DNA from: Corinectria fuckeliana
Taxonomy: Eukaryota > Ascomycota > Sordariomycetes > Hypocreales > Nectriaceae
NCBI GenBank assembly: GCA_019137255.1
Contig: WPDH01000292.1
Location: forward strand, 1 to 64,000
Direction: 5' to 3'
DNA length: 64,000 nucleotides
The notes below the pieces were generated by a model. That model saw only the letters and a list, made by a program, of their open reading frames with translations, did not search any database and was not told where the DNA came from. Of the stretch, positions 1-9,611 are shown one piece after another. Position 1 is the stretch's first letter. Each line of letters begins with the position of its first letter. Made by a program: the position numbers and the translations under genes.

Positions 1-43
1 ATTAATATAATCTAGCTAATTATAAAGTAGTTAGCTAAGCTAG

Positions 44-1994
44 TTATAACACTTTAGCATATTAATATCTATTATTACTAGGTTTATAAGCTTATTTAAA
101 AGGGTAAAATTAAGATATCTTAGCTATTTACAGCTTAGATACTAGTAGATAGCCTTATAAAGCCTTTTTTAGAATAAAAATATATAACTTTTATTATATA
201 ATTATAAATATATATAGCCTTAAATAAAGCTGTATAATAAGCCTAATAATACTTATAATTTTTTATATTATCTTACTATTATTTATTTATTTATTTATTT
301 ATTTATACTTTATAAACCTAGAAGGTAAATAGTGCTTTTATTTTATATAGATATAAAAAAAACTATAAAATTAGATAAAAACTTATATTCTTTATATAGC
401 AGACCCAGGTTAAGCCTCTTATACTATTACTATATATAAGTAAATAGTCCTTTTGCTAAGACTAGAATTATCTTATTTCCTAAAGGGCTAGAAAAAAAGT
501 TAAAGAGAGGGAAAGAAAGAAAGAGAAAAGAAAAAAGAGAAATAAAAAGAAAAAAAAGAAGGTAAAAAAGAGAGAACTAGTTAACTAAATATTAAGCGCC
601 TAGTCTACTATAAGAGTAGAGTAGTTAAGTGTTAGGATTATACTAGCTATATAAGTTTAAGTTGCTTTATAGTTACAGCTAAGAGCTTAGGATTTTAAGT
701 GGGTAGAATTAGCTGTTAGTAAGTTAGCTAGCTGTTAGTAGGTCAGCTAGTAGCACAGTTATTAGTAGCTAAAGGCTAGCATAGACTTAATACTTAACAG
801 CTTATCTTACTATTAAATTAGAAAAGAAAAACACTTAGAGGATCTTTTAGCTTTTAGCTTTATAATAATCTTATTTACTTTTATATTAAATAACTTAGTT
901 TATATAAAAGAGGGTAAATAAGATTAGAGGTAATATTAATATATTACTTAGCTAAAAAGACTTTTAAAAAGCTTAAAAAACAGTATTAGAATATAATTTT
1001 CCTATATAGTTAACATCTTTTAGTCTTTTAATTTAATATTAAACAATTAGCTATACTAATTAGGCTGCTTAACTAGTATAATAAAGTATAAGAGTTATAA
1101 TCTTATAGTCTTATTAGGTATTAAGATATTAATATAACAGGTTAGCCTTATATATTAAGATTAGTAATATTATTATTATAATAATAAAAGAGTTAGTTTA
1201 GTATAATAGTTAAAGCTACTATATATTATATAATTTTAAGACCTCTTCTTAGTAGCTAATATAAAACACTAACTTAAAAACCTAAAGAAAGTTAATTCTC
1301 ACACTTTTACTAAATATAATAATAACCTCTTTCTTTTATTACCTTCTTTTAAAGCTAGGATCTTATATAGTAACTCTAACTGTTATCTTAAGGTACTAAC
1401 TAAAGCTACTATACTTTTAGATTAAGACTAGAGTTTAATTTTAGCCCTAGTAAGAATTCTCTTATTTTTAAGAGCTAAAAACACTAAGAAATTAGCTAGC
1501 TAGTACTATTAGATAGTTATAAATAGTCTCTCTTATAAACTTTTAGTCTCTTACTATTTAACTTAAATTTTCTAGCTATAGTTAAAATATATAACTCCTA
1601 AAAAAGCTAAAAGTAACCTACTACACAGTCTCTAATAACCTTAATCTCTAAAAACTAGTATAGCTCCTTTAAGTTCTTAACCTAATACTTTATTATTAAG
1701 ATATTATAAACCTAAGAGTGTACTAAAAGCTTATACTTTAGTAATATCTACACTAGTTAACTTACTTTTTACACTCTCTAACTATAAACACTCTTAAGGC
1801 TTTTAACTTAACTTATAACTTTTTAAAGATTAAACTAGTAACTTATACTCTTTTAAGATATGCCTTTTTTAGTAGAAGTTATAAAAGGTTTCCCTTTTAA
1901 GCTTATAACTATTAGTATAACTACTACACTAAAAGGTAAGACATCTTACACTTAGGCAGGTTATATCTATTATAATAAGTGGTCACCCACTAAC
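44..1994. mobile_element. RIP-degraded AT-rich repeat, copy I
   Basis: This stretch is extremely AT-rich, full of TA dinucleotides, and has no usable reading frame. Its first 100 bp (44-143) align without gaps to 1995-2093, and its last 240 bp (1752-1994) align to 2424-2666. Nearly all differences are transitions in which this copy has T or A where the other has C or G. That is the signature of repeat-induced point mutation in ascomycetes. The order of the matches (start, end, start, end) shows two copies lying head to tail. I cannot name the element family; no transposase or reverse transcriptase motif survives. Confidence 0.85.
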
Positions 1995-2190
1995 TTATAG
2001 CGCTTTAGCATGTTAATATCTATTATCACTAGGTTTATAAGCTTGTTTAGAAGGGTAAAGTTAAGGTATCTTAGCTGCTCACAGCCTAAATGCTATACAG
2101 CAACAGTATTATTTAAAATTAGAAAGCGGAAGTCCTTTAGATAAAAGGATCTTCTGAGGCAGTAGCCTTTATGTATTTTCCTGATCCTTA

Positions 2191-2422
2191 GCTGCTGTGT
2201 AGTAAATACAGAGCTTCCTAGTGTTGTAAAGATAGCTAATACACTGTTCCGCTGCTCTGTCATGCTTAAGGCTTAGCTGATGACCGAATTAACCGAGCTT
2301 TGACGATGCATAGGATTCGGTCAATTCGGTTATCAGCTAAGCCTCAAGCATGACAGAGCAGCGGAACAGTGTATCAGCTACCTTTACAACACCAGGAAGC
2401 TTTGTATCCACTACACAGCAGC
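2191..2422. repeat. Long inverted repeat (about 105-bp arms)
   Basis: The left arm (2191 to about 2296) is the reverse complement of the right arm (about 2315-2422) with only a handful of mismatches, leaving a spacer of roughly 18 bp. The core of each arm contains GACAGAGCAGCGGAACAGTG or its complement. As single-stranded DNA or RNA it could form one long hairpin. Several mismatches are transitions, so RIP or deamination after formation is plausible. It may be an inversion duplication at the end of a transposon or two element ends abutting. Confidence 0.85.
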
Positions 2423-2488
2423 CCCTGGTCGACTTGCTTTTTGCGCTCTCTGACTGTGAACGCCCCCAAGTCTTTCAACTCGACTTGC

Positions 2489-2609
2489 GACTTTTCGGGG
2501 ATTGAACCAGTAACCTGTGCTCTTTTAGGGTGTGCCTCTTTCAGTGGAAGTTACAGGGGGTTTCCCTCCCGGGCTCATAACTGTTAGTATGACCACTACA
2601 CTAAAAGGC
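2489..2609 (-). ncRNA. tRNA-like (SINE-type) Pol III promoter segment
   Basis: On the minus strand the segment starts with GCCTTTTAGTGTAGTGGTC, which holds a good A box (TAGTGTAGTGG). It ends with GGTTCAATCCCCGAAAAGTC, which holds a good B box (GGTTCAATCC). The outer seven bases of the two ends pair at six of seven positions like an acceptor stem. The A-B spacing is far longer than in a simple tRNA, and a T stem pairs poorly, so this is probably a tRNA-derived sequence inside a repeat rather than a working tRNA. The RIP-mutated equivalent lies near 1817-1937. Transcription is not shown by the sequence. Confidence 0.5.
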
Positions 2610-2666
2610 AAGGCACCTTACTCTTAGGCAGGTCATATCTGTCATAATAGGTGGTCACCCACCAAC

Positions 2667-3277
2667 AGTTTGACATGGTGAGATGTGAGATCACGATCAA
2701 GTCGAATGGACAAGATGGATAGATAATGTGCAACTTACACGTCCAGATGACTGTTTTTTATTGTAGACATTTATTCATATTCGGTCGGACTTGTCTATTC
2801 AAGCTTCTTGAAACGCGTTCAAGAGTCCCTGATTGTCCCGGACAGTCGTTATCGCCATCAGCTCCGAAGGAGCCCCAGTCCGGACGAATGCCGAGATCGG
2901 CAATCCCCGGATGTAGATTATACGTCCTGAGATCGCAGCTCATCTGCAAGATCAATTACCATGCTCTACTCATTCTCTAGCTATGGAGTCCCATGTTCGA
3001 TCTATCACAAGTGGCGGTGATGGTCCGCTTTGTATCGAAATTATCCTGCGTTCGTTGGCTGCGGCGGCAGCAGCTTGACTCACCAGCATGATAATCGCCT
3101 GACTGCTGCCCGGCACCTCGCTCAGCCTTTAGACATGGATGCGTCTTATTTTGTCTCGCCCTTGGAACGACGTAGACTATCGCTTCTCAACAATTACTCC
3201 AGTTGAAAGAATATACCAACCCTGGTTTCTTGTCTTTTTGGGCGCAATTGGACCGCCCTTTTTTATGAATTTGGAGA
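2667..3277. other. Intergenic, repeat edge to 2EXR gene
   Basis: Ordinary base composition returns after the repeat ends. I see no gene, RNA gene or repeat; this is presumably the upstream region of the following gene. Confidence 0.6.
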
Positions 3278-4093
3278 ATGTGTGAAGTTGAGGAAGAGCA
3301 AAGCCCGAACCCGCGGTTCTGGCTCGAGTTCCGCACGTTTGACGATGGGTTCTCGTCACCCGCGGCCAAAACGACGGTGACGCCTACGCTCACCGCATTT
3401 CCGCAGTTCGCCATGCTTCCCCCCGAGCTACGCCTGAGAGTCTGGTCCTGCCTGGTCCAGCCACGCATCGTCATCGCATGCTGTCTCCAAAGCGATGAGC
3501 ATCTCCCAGAGCGGAGGCGGGAGCTCAACTCGCGGACGCACTGCGATGCCGCCCCCGTGCTGTTACACGTCAACCGCGAGTCGCGGTATCTGGCGCTGCA
3601 GCACTACGAGCTGTCGTTTAGCTGGCGCATCTCGAAGCTACTATCGGACACGCCCATCTCGCGGCCGGCGCGCGTGTGGTTCAACTTTGCGCTGGACACC
3701 ATCTACCTGAGGGGAGAGCTAGAGGCGTACGACTCGTACGGGTTCAACTCGCCGATGGTGTACTTCATGCGGCGCGAGGACACGCGGCGGGTACGGCACG
3801 TCGCATGCGCCTTCGCGGAGCTGGGCTATCCGCAGCAGGAGAGCGACCAGATCTTCGGGTGCTTGTGGCACGTCGTAGACGGGTTTGCGTCGGTGGAGAG
3901 GCTGCTGCTGACGGTGGACGACGGGGATGAGGAGGACGTGCGGGGGAGCAAGTTGCTGAGCCCGGACAACGTGATGCAGAAGATATGGAGCGGTTGGCTG
4001 GGCGGGTCGATGGTGACGAGCTCGAGGATGGCGGACAAGCAGATGGTGTTGGTTAGGGAGGATGATCTCGCTGGCTTCGTGGCGAGCCATTGA
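3278..4093 (+). CDS. 2EXR domain protein (271 aa)
   Basis: This is an intronless gene. Residues about 40-150 show the pattern of the fungal 2EXR family: F-P-Q-F..LPPELRLRVWSCLVQPRIV, then LLHVNRESRYLALQHYEL, then VWFNFALDTIYL. This family is greatly expanded in filamentous ascomycetes and its biochemical function is not established. No signal peptide or membrane segment is visible. The first ATG in frame is used; the motif begins about 42 residues in, which is usual. It sits beside RIP-mutated repeats and a dead transposon helicase, so it may be in a fast-evolving or silenced neighbourhood. Confidence 0.8.
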   Translation: MCEVEEEQSPNPRFWLEFRTFDDGFSSPAAKTTVTPTLTAFPQFAMLPPELRLRVWSCLVQPRIVIACCLQSDEHLPERRRELNSRTHCDAAPVLLHVNRESRYLALQHYELSFSWRISKLLSDTPISRPARVWFNFALDTIYLRGELEAYDSYGFNSPMVYFMRREDTRRVRHVACAFAELGYPQQESDQIFGCLWHVVDGFASVERLLLTVDDGDEEDVRGSKLLSPDNVMQKIWSGWLGGSMVTSSRMADKQMVLVREDDLAGFVASH

Positions 4094-5151
4094 TTGTATG
4101 GAGGAGGAGGCGCGGGCAAGAGAGGCAACGGCGTTGGTCGTTCTTTGTTTACGTTACAGCATGCTGAGTGTTTTGGGCTCTGGAAGCCCGTAAGTGATGT
4201 CTGGCCTGTGGAGGCAGATATGCGTCTTTGTTTCTTGACGATATGACGGGCATAGCTAGGTACCTACCTAGGCAACTATTTAGGAAGTTTTTTCTTTTCA
4301 TCCACGACGGAGTAGCTCAGCTCGGTGCTCAAACATGGCTATCTAGGCGTCATGGCCATGAGCAAACGTGTTACATCTGGGTGGCATCTGAATGCGCGGT
4401 GCATAGAAAGAGTGGATGCATTGGATATCACGTTGGGCAGCGAGGGGAAGCCGGAAACGAATAAAACAACAGATGCTTCTCGCCTACCTAAACAGCATGT
4501 TCCAGGCCACGTATTCGTGTGGCTGGACAAATGTGGTTTCAATTGCAGCAGGTGACGCCTTGGCAGTCTCAGCTATCGGCTAGCTGTCCTCTCGTTCTCT
4601 CTGACATGTCGCCTTGGTGTTGGCTGAGATGTTGAGGCTTGCGGCCGTGGCCCGCGGATGAGGCGGATTCCGGGAATCAAGGCGAATGCACTACAATTCA
4701 TCGTTGTGGGCCGCCCTGTAGTTTCCAATGCAGCATATTCACTATGTACTATCTACTAGGTATGGTAGAAGGCGACGTAAATTGTATAGGGTATGTGGAT
4801 TGAGGCTGTATTGGACGGACAGTTCATGGGACCTAATCATGTTCACCCCGCCCAGATACCACTCATTAATGCGCCTATGCTCTCTCATCGTGACAAGCTG
4901 GGCTTCTCATCACTATTTATATTGCTAGCTACCCTAATTCCATGATGCCTGATGCCCTAATGCCTGAATGCCCTTATGTCCTGAGATCCTAATATTCTAA
5001 CAGTTGTTAATAAGGAGGTCATGATTAACATGGAAGGAAAGATAAGATGATGAAGAGCGAAAGCCAGTACAAGCACGTGATATATAGCCCAAGTAGCAGA
5101 CTCTTCATTAAAAGGCTACGATTGGTTGCAATAGTGTAGCAGTAGGAGGAA
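4094..5151. other. Intergenic with degenerate ATGCCCTA-type repeat
   Basis: No gene is supported. From about 4936 to 4990 a short word close to TGATGCCC/CCTAATGCC is repeated imperfectly, followed by a purine-rich tract to about 5092. A related tract lies at about 9927-10113, so this is probably an old dispersed repeat. A GTAC-type palindromic cluster is at 4256-4272. Confidence 0.55.
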
Positions 5152-5870
5152 TTGGCGTTAGATCAGGGATGCATCCCACGAGCCAGGCGCCCAACAAGCA
5201 AGCTTGATAGAATTGTCATTGATGAGGCACATGCTGAATTCGACGGCAATGATTCTTTCTGTCGCGCACTCGGATGGATTGGTGGCGAGACGGCCAAACT
5301 GTCGCCTAGGCGAGTCTTTCTCACCGCGACATTGCCCCCGTCGCAAGAGCTAGCCTTCAAGGCCAAGATGCACGTAGTCAATGCTACCGTCATTCGAGTC
5401 CCGACAGGTCGGCCAAACCTCAGATACAGGTGGATCGAGGCCACCCGCTTCGAGGACCAATCCTCAGCAGTCAAAGAGTTACTCTTACCAGTGACGAACA
5501 CCATCGGGATACAGCTTAGAGAGCCATTACATACTGCAGGTCGGTTGACCAGTGTAAAGAGCTTGCCGAGGAGACAGGATGGGAATTATACCACGCTGGG
5601 ATTCCCGACGAGGAGAACGAGCTTACAATGCAGCGCTGGAGATCATCTGGCCGAGTCATTGTTGCAACCACTGCGCTGGGCCTCGGAATCGACGTACCTT
5701 CTATCGTCGCAGTCGTGGTGCTGGGTGAGCCGTACTCCCTAACCGACTTGATGTAACAGCTCGGCCGTGCTGGCAGGGGCGGGACTATGGCGTCCACGGA
5801 AGCCGTCTTGATCTCCCCTAGATCCAGTGATCGCTGGGTTTCCCAGTTCACATCGGATACCTGTCGCTGA
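5152..5870 (+). pseudogene. RecQ-like superfamily 2 helicase remnant
   Basis: The first frame encodes LDRIVIDEAHAEF (Walker B, DEAH type) and RVFLTATLPPSQ (motif III). After about 5500 the homology moves to another frame, which reads YCRSVDQCKELAEE, then VIVATTALGLGIDVPS (motif V) and, after a stop at 5754-5756, QLGRAGRGG-type motif VI. The in-frame stop is TAA where a CAA glutamine codon of motif VI would fit, a single C-to-T change; another stop (TAG) lies in the shifted frame at 5517-5519. The N-terminal half with the Walker A motif is missing. Helicases of this kind are common in fungal transposons and telomere-linked genes. It is clearly non-functional. Confidence 0.8.
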
Positions 5871-6724
5871 GTGACACTATCCAGCTACTTTGACGGCATC
5901 CAGCACAGACACTGCGCTTTCGACGGTTGCCTCCATCCCTTAATAGCATGCTAACTAACGGTAGATACGGTAAAGATAGGGACTGACGGACAGAGATTCA
6001 CCTGCTGCTGGGCTGGGCTGGATTCCAGGCTGGTTGGCCTGCTACTTCATTGGGCAGCGAAATGGTCGCCGAAAGGCTCCATCCAGGTTGCCACGCCACT
6101 GATCCCAGTGGCAACCAGGAACCCCTCCAAACATCCACCAAAACCCACTCCCCGCCAGGCGGCATCCACAGACGGAGCGCAGTGGAAGCCCCGCGAAGGA
6201 CGGACGGCAAGGGTGCATTTTTGACAGCTACGTAATTGGCCCGGCGGTCATGATCTATCATCTAGGCTCATCAGGCTTCCTCCGTAGTATGTACATAGTA
6301 GGCAAAGGCCAGAAGACAACTCTCAAGCGATGCTCTGTATCATCTAACGGAAGGAGGGGACCGGGAAGCTATGGAACGCCCCGGGCTTGAATGTAAACCG
6401 GAGCCAGTGAAGCGCATCGCGCCTCAAGGAGTGCATGTATGCACAGCCGCCTAGTGTGTGCTACGTACTTAGGTACGTACGTTTACAGGCGGCTGTGAAT
6501 CCCAGTGCTGAAAGGAAGCGGAAGCTGTGAATCCCAACCAGAAGAATAACTAAATATCTAATCCAAGCAACTAATTATATTGTTCGTGATCGATTGATCA
6601 GTGAATAGCTCACCAATCTGAAAGATAGTGCCGTCGCCACCGAGATAATCATGACGCCCCAAAACTCAACAACGGGGTTGGCAACCAAGCAAGTTGGGTC
6701 ATGTCAGGTCAGACAGAGTCAGGG

Positions 6725-6802
6725 AGGGGAGGGGAGGATTGTACCAAAAAGTCGAGAGAAAAGGAGGGGCAGCGAGGCAGCACAGGAACTCAAGAGGAGG
6801 GG
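6725..6802 (+). promoter_or_regulatory. Cluster of four AGGGG (STRE-type) elements
   Basis: AGGGG occurs at 6725-6729, 6730-6734, 6765-6769 and 6798-6802, about 730-805 bp upstream of the HSP70 start codon. AGGGG is the stress-response element bound by Msn2/4-type zinc-finger factors in fungi. The tract is purine-rich in general, which raises the chance of coincidental matches. Confidence 0.4.
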
Positions 6803-7129
6803 CAAAGTACCAGATACAAGCTCGACGGGGGCTTTCGTCACCTCGGACTGCCCAAGCTTGCCCAGGGCGGGCGCATCGCACTCACTGTCACTGTGTAGAA
6901 GCTGCCCGCGGGTAACCAAATATGTGCCCGAGCGCCAAGGCACGCACCTAGGTACGCAGTACCTGAGTCCTAAGACCTTTGGGTTCCACCCCGCCGCGGG
7001 CTGCCCCGCGATGGAATTTTTCAGTGCGCCGAGGATGACATCAACGAGGGTCAGGCACAGAACCAGAGCGACAAACAGAGAAGTAAACGGAGCTCGCGGA
7101 CGATCATATTGAGGAGCCACTTTTCATCA

Positions 7130-7147
7130 TTCAGGAAGCAGCCAGAA
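7130..7147 (+). promoter_or_regulatory. Possible heat-shock element
   Basis: TTCAGGAA at 7130-7137 gives one inverted nTTCnnGAAn pair, with a further GAA at 7145-7147 in helical register. A full heat-shock element needs three contiguous units, so this is a gapped or weak candidate for Hsf1 binding about 390 bp upstream of HSP70. Confidence 0.3.
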
Positions 7148-7529
7148 GCCGCCCGTAGTAGCAAACACAGCCTAGAAGCGCCTGTTTTTTTTCCCCCTGG
7201 TTGTTGGTTGCTGGGGCCTTCTAGTGGCCCACCATGCTCTTCCAGGTGCTCGCAGTTGCTTCGGCGCCCTGCTAGAGGGTTCTCAGGCCCCTGCACAAAA
7301 GCTGGTGTGGGCACCTTTGGAACAGCGCAGAACCGCATCGAACCTTGGCACCCGCCTTTATTTAGAGCCTTTCGCAACCACTGCACCACATCTTCTCCCT
7401 TTTCATATCATCACTCTCCCAATACCCCCAGAGTCTTCAGACAAATCCTCTCTTAGATTTGAAGCACCTTTTTCCGCTGTTTTTCCTTCTTCGATTTCCC
7501 CGTATCTGTCTCTTCACACAACACTCAAA

Positions 7530-9611
7530 ATGGGTCCCGCCGTCGGTATCGATTTGGGTACCACGTACTCTTGCGTGGGCATCTTCCGCGAGGATCGGTA
7601 AGTCGCTTTACCTCACTCAAACACAGCCAAAACCGTGTAGCTGCTAACTTTTGCCCAGATGTGATATCATTGCCAATGATCAGGGCAACCGAACCACCCC
7701 TTCATTCGTCGGTTTCACCGACACCGAGCGTCTTATCGGAGATGCGGCCAAGAACCAGGTCGCCATGAACCCCCAGAACACCGTCTTCGACGCCAAGCGT
7801 TTGATCGGTCGCAAGTTCAGCGACGCCGAGGTCCAGGCCGATATGAAGCACTTCCCCTTCAAGATCATCGACAAGGGTGGCAAGCCCATCATCGAGGTCG
7901 AGTTCAAGGGCGAGAACAAGACTTTCACCCCCGAGGAGATCTCCTCCATGGTTCTCACCAAGATGCGCGAGACCGCCGAGGCCTACCTCGGTGAGACCGT
8001 TAACAACGCCGTTGTCACTGTCCCCGCCTACTTCAACGACTCCCAGCGTCAGGCCACCAAGGATGCTGGCCTCATTGCCGGCCTCAACGTTCTCCGAATC
8101 ATCAACGAGCCCACCGCTGCCGCTATTGCTTACGGCCTTGACAAGAAGGTCGAGGGCGAGCGCAACGTTCTCATCTTCGATCTTGGTGGTGGTACCTTCG
8201 ATGTGTCTCTCCTAACCATCGAGGAGGGTATCTTCGAGGTCAAGTCCACCGCCGGTGACACTCACTTGGGTGGCGAGGACTTCGACAACCGCCTCGTCAA
8301 CCACTTCGTTAATGAGTTCAAACGCAAGTATAAGGTAATCTCAGGTGTTTCCTTTTAGATTGACCAAATGCTAACTCATAACAGAAGGATCTCGGTTCCA
8401 ACGTTCGCGCTCTCCGACGTCTCCGCACTGCTTGCGAGCGTGCCAAGCGAACTCTTTCTTCTTCCGCACAGACCTCCATTGAGATCGACTCTCTTTTCGA
8501 GGGTATCGATTTCTACACCTCTATCACCCGAGCTCGTTTCGAGGAGCTCTGCCAGGATCTTTTCCGATCAACCATCCAGCCCGTCGACCGCGTCCTTGCC
8601 GATGCCAAGATCGACAAGAGTCTCGTCCACGAGATCGTCCTCGTCGGTGGCTCTACCCGTATTCCCCGTGTCCAGAAGCTCATCACCGACTACTTCAACG
8701 GAAAGGAGCCCAACAAGTCCATCAACCCCGATGAGGCTGTTGCCTATGGTGCCGCCGTCCAGGCCGCCATCCTGTCTGGTGACACCACCTCGAAGTCCAC
8801 CAGCGAGATCCTGCTTCTCGATGTTGCCGCTCTCTCTCTTGGTATCGAGACTGCTGGTGGCATGATGACTAAGCTCATTCCCCGCAACACTACTATCCCC
8901 ACCAAGAAGTCCGAGGTTTTCTCCACCTTCTCCGACAACCAGCCCGGTGTTCTCATCCAGGTTTACGAGGGTGAGCGCCAGCGCACTAAGGACAACAACC
9001 TGCTCGGAAAGTTCGAGCTTACTGGCATCCCCCCTGCCCCCCGTGGTGTTCCTCAGATTGAGGTCACCTTCGATCTTGATGCCAACGGTATCATGAACGT
9101 CTCCGCTGTTGAGAAGGGCACCGGCAAGTCTAACAAGATTGTCATCACAAACGATAAGGGCCGCCTCTCCAAGGAGGACATCGAGCGCATGCTTTCTGAT
9201 GCCGAGAAGTTCAAGGAGGAGGATGAGGCTGAGGGCAAGCGTGTCGCTGCCAAGAACGGCCTTGAGTCGTACGCTTACTCTCTCCGCAACACCCTCAGCG
9301 ACCCCAAGGTCGAGGAGAAGATTGAGGCTGCCGACAAGGAGACCCTCAAGACGGAGATCGACAAGGTCGTCCAGTGGCTCGATGACAGCCAGCAGGCTAC
9401 CCGCGAGGAGTACGAGGAGCACCAGAAGGAGCTTGAGGGTATCGCCAACCCCATCATGATGAAGTTCTACGGAGCCGGTGGTGAGGGTGGTGCCGGCATG
9501 CCTGGTGGCATGCCCGGCGGTCCCGGTGGCCCCGGCGGCTTTCCCGGTGCTGGCGGCCCTGGCGCTCCCCGCGGTGGTGATGACGGCCCTACCGTCGAGG
9601 AGGTCGACTAA
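7530..9611 (+). CDS. Cytosolic Hsp70 chaperone (656 aa)
   Basis: The product is an ATP-dependent chaperone of the cytosolic SSA/HSPA type that binds exposed hydrophobic segments and cycles with J-proteins and nucleotide exchange factors. Exons are 7530-7597, 7659-8334 and 8385-9611. The N-terminus VGIDLGTTYSCVGI is the Hsp70 signature 1; LIFDLGGGTFDVS and the signature 3 motif IVLVGGSTRIPRVQ follow in the ATPase domain (residues 1 to about 385). A substrate domain and helical lid come next, then a GGMPGG-rich tail ending in EEVD, the co-chaperone (TPR) binding motif that marks the cytosolic class. There is no signal or mitochondrial presequence. Both introns are short with normal branch sites. 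The length is normal. Stress elements upstream fit heat induction. Confidence 0.97.

Larger units (their letters stand above)
1995..2666. mobile_element. Partly preserved repeat, copy II
   Basis: This is the second, shorter copy of the element at 44-1994 and begins at the base after copy I ends. It opens with TTATAGCGCTTTAGC and closes with GGTGGTCACCCACCAAC. The 3' part (about 2180-2666) is close to normal base composition and is the less mutated partner in the comparison with copy I; the 5' part is intermediate. It is 672 bp against 1951 bp, so it is internally deleted or copy I carries an insertion. It contains a long inverted repeat and a tRNA-like segment, listed separately. It looks non-autonomous because no coding sequence is visible. 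Confidence 0.75.
5871..7529. other. Intergenic, HSP70 upstream region
   Basis: No gene is visible. A hairpin at 6086-6116 has a 9-bp perfect stem, and one at 6442-6497 has an 11-bp perfect stem flanking a TACGTAC-rich loop. From about 6700 the region is probably HSP70 promoter and leader, with AGGGG elements at 6725-6802 and a CT-rich leader before the start codon. Confidence 0.6.

Noticed and set aside
8568..9422. 284-codon minus-strand frame opposite HSP70
   Set aside because: It is the antisense shadow of a codon-biased, highly expressed gene.
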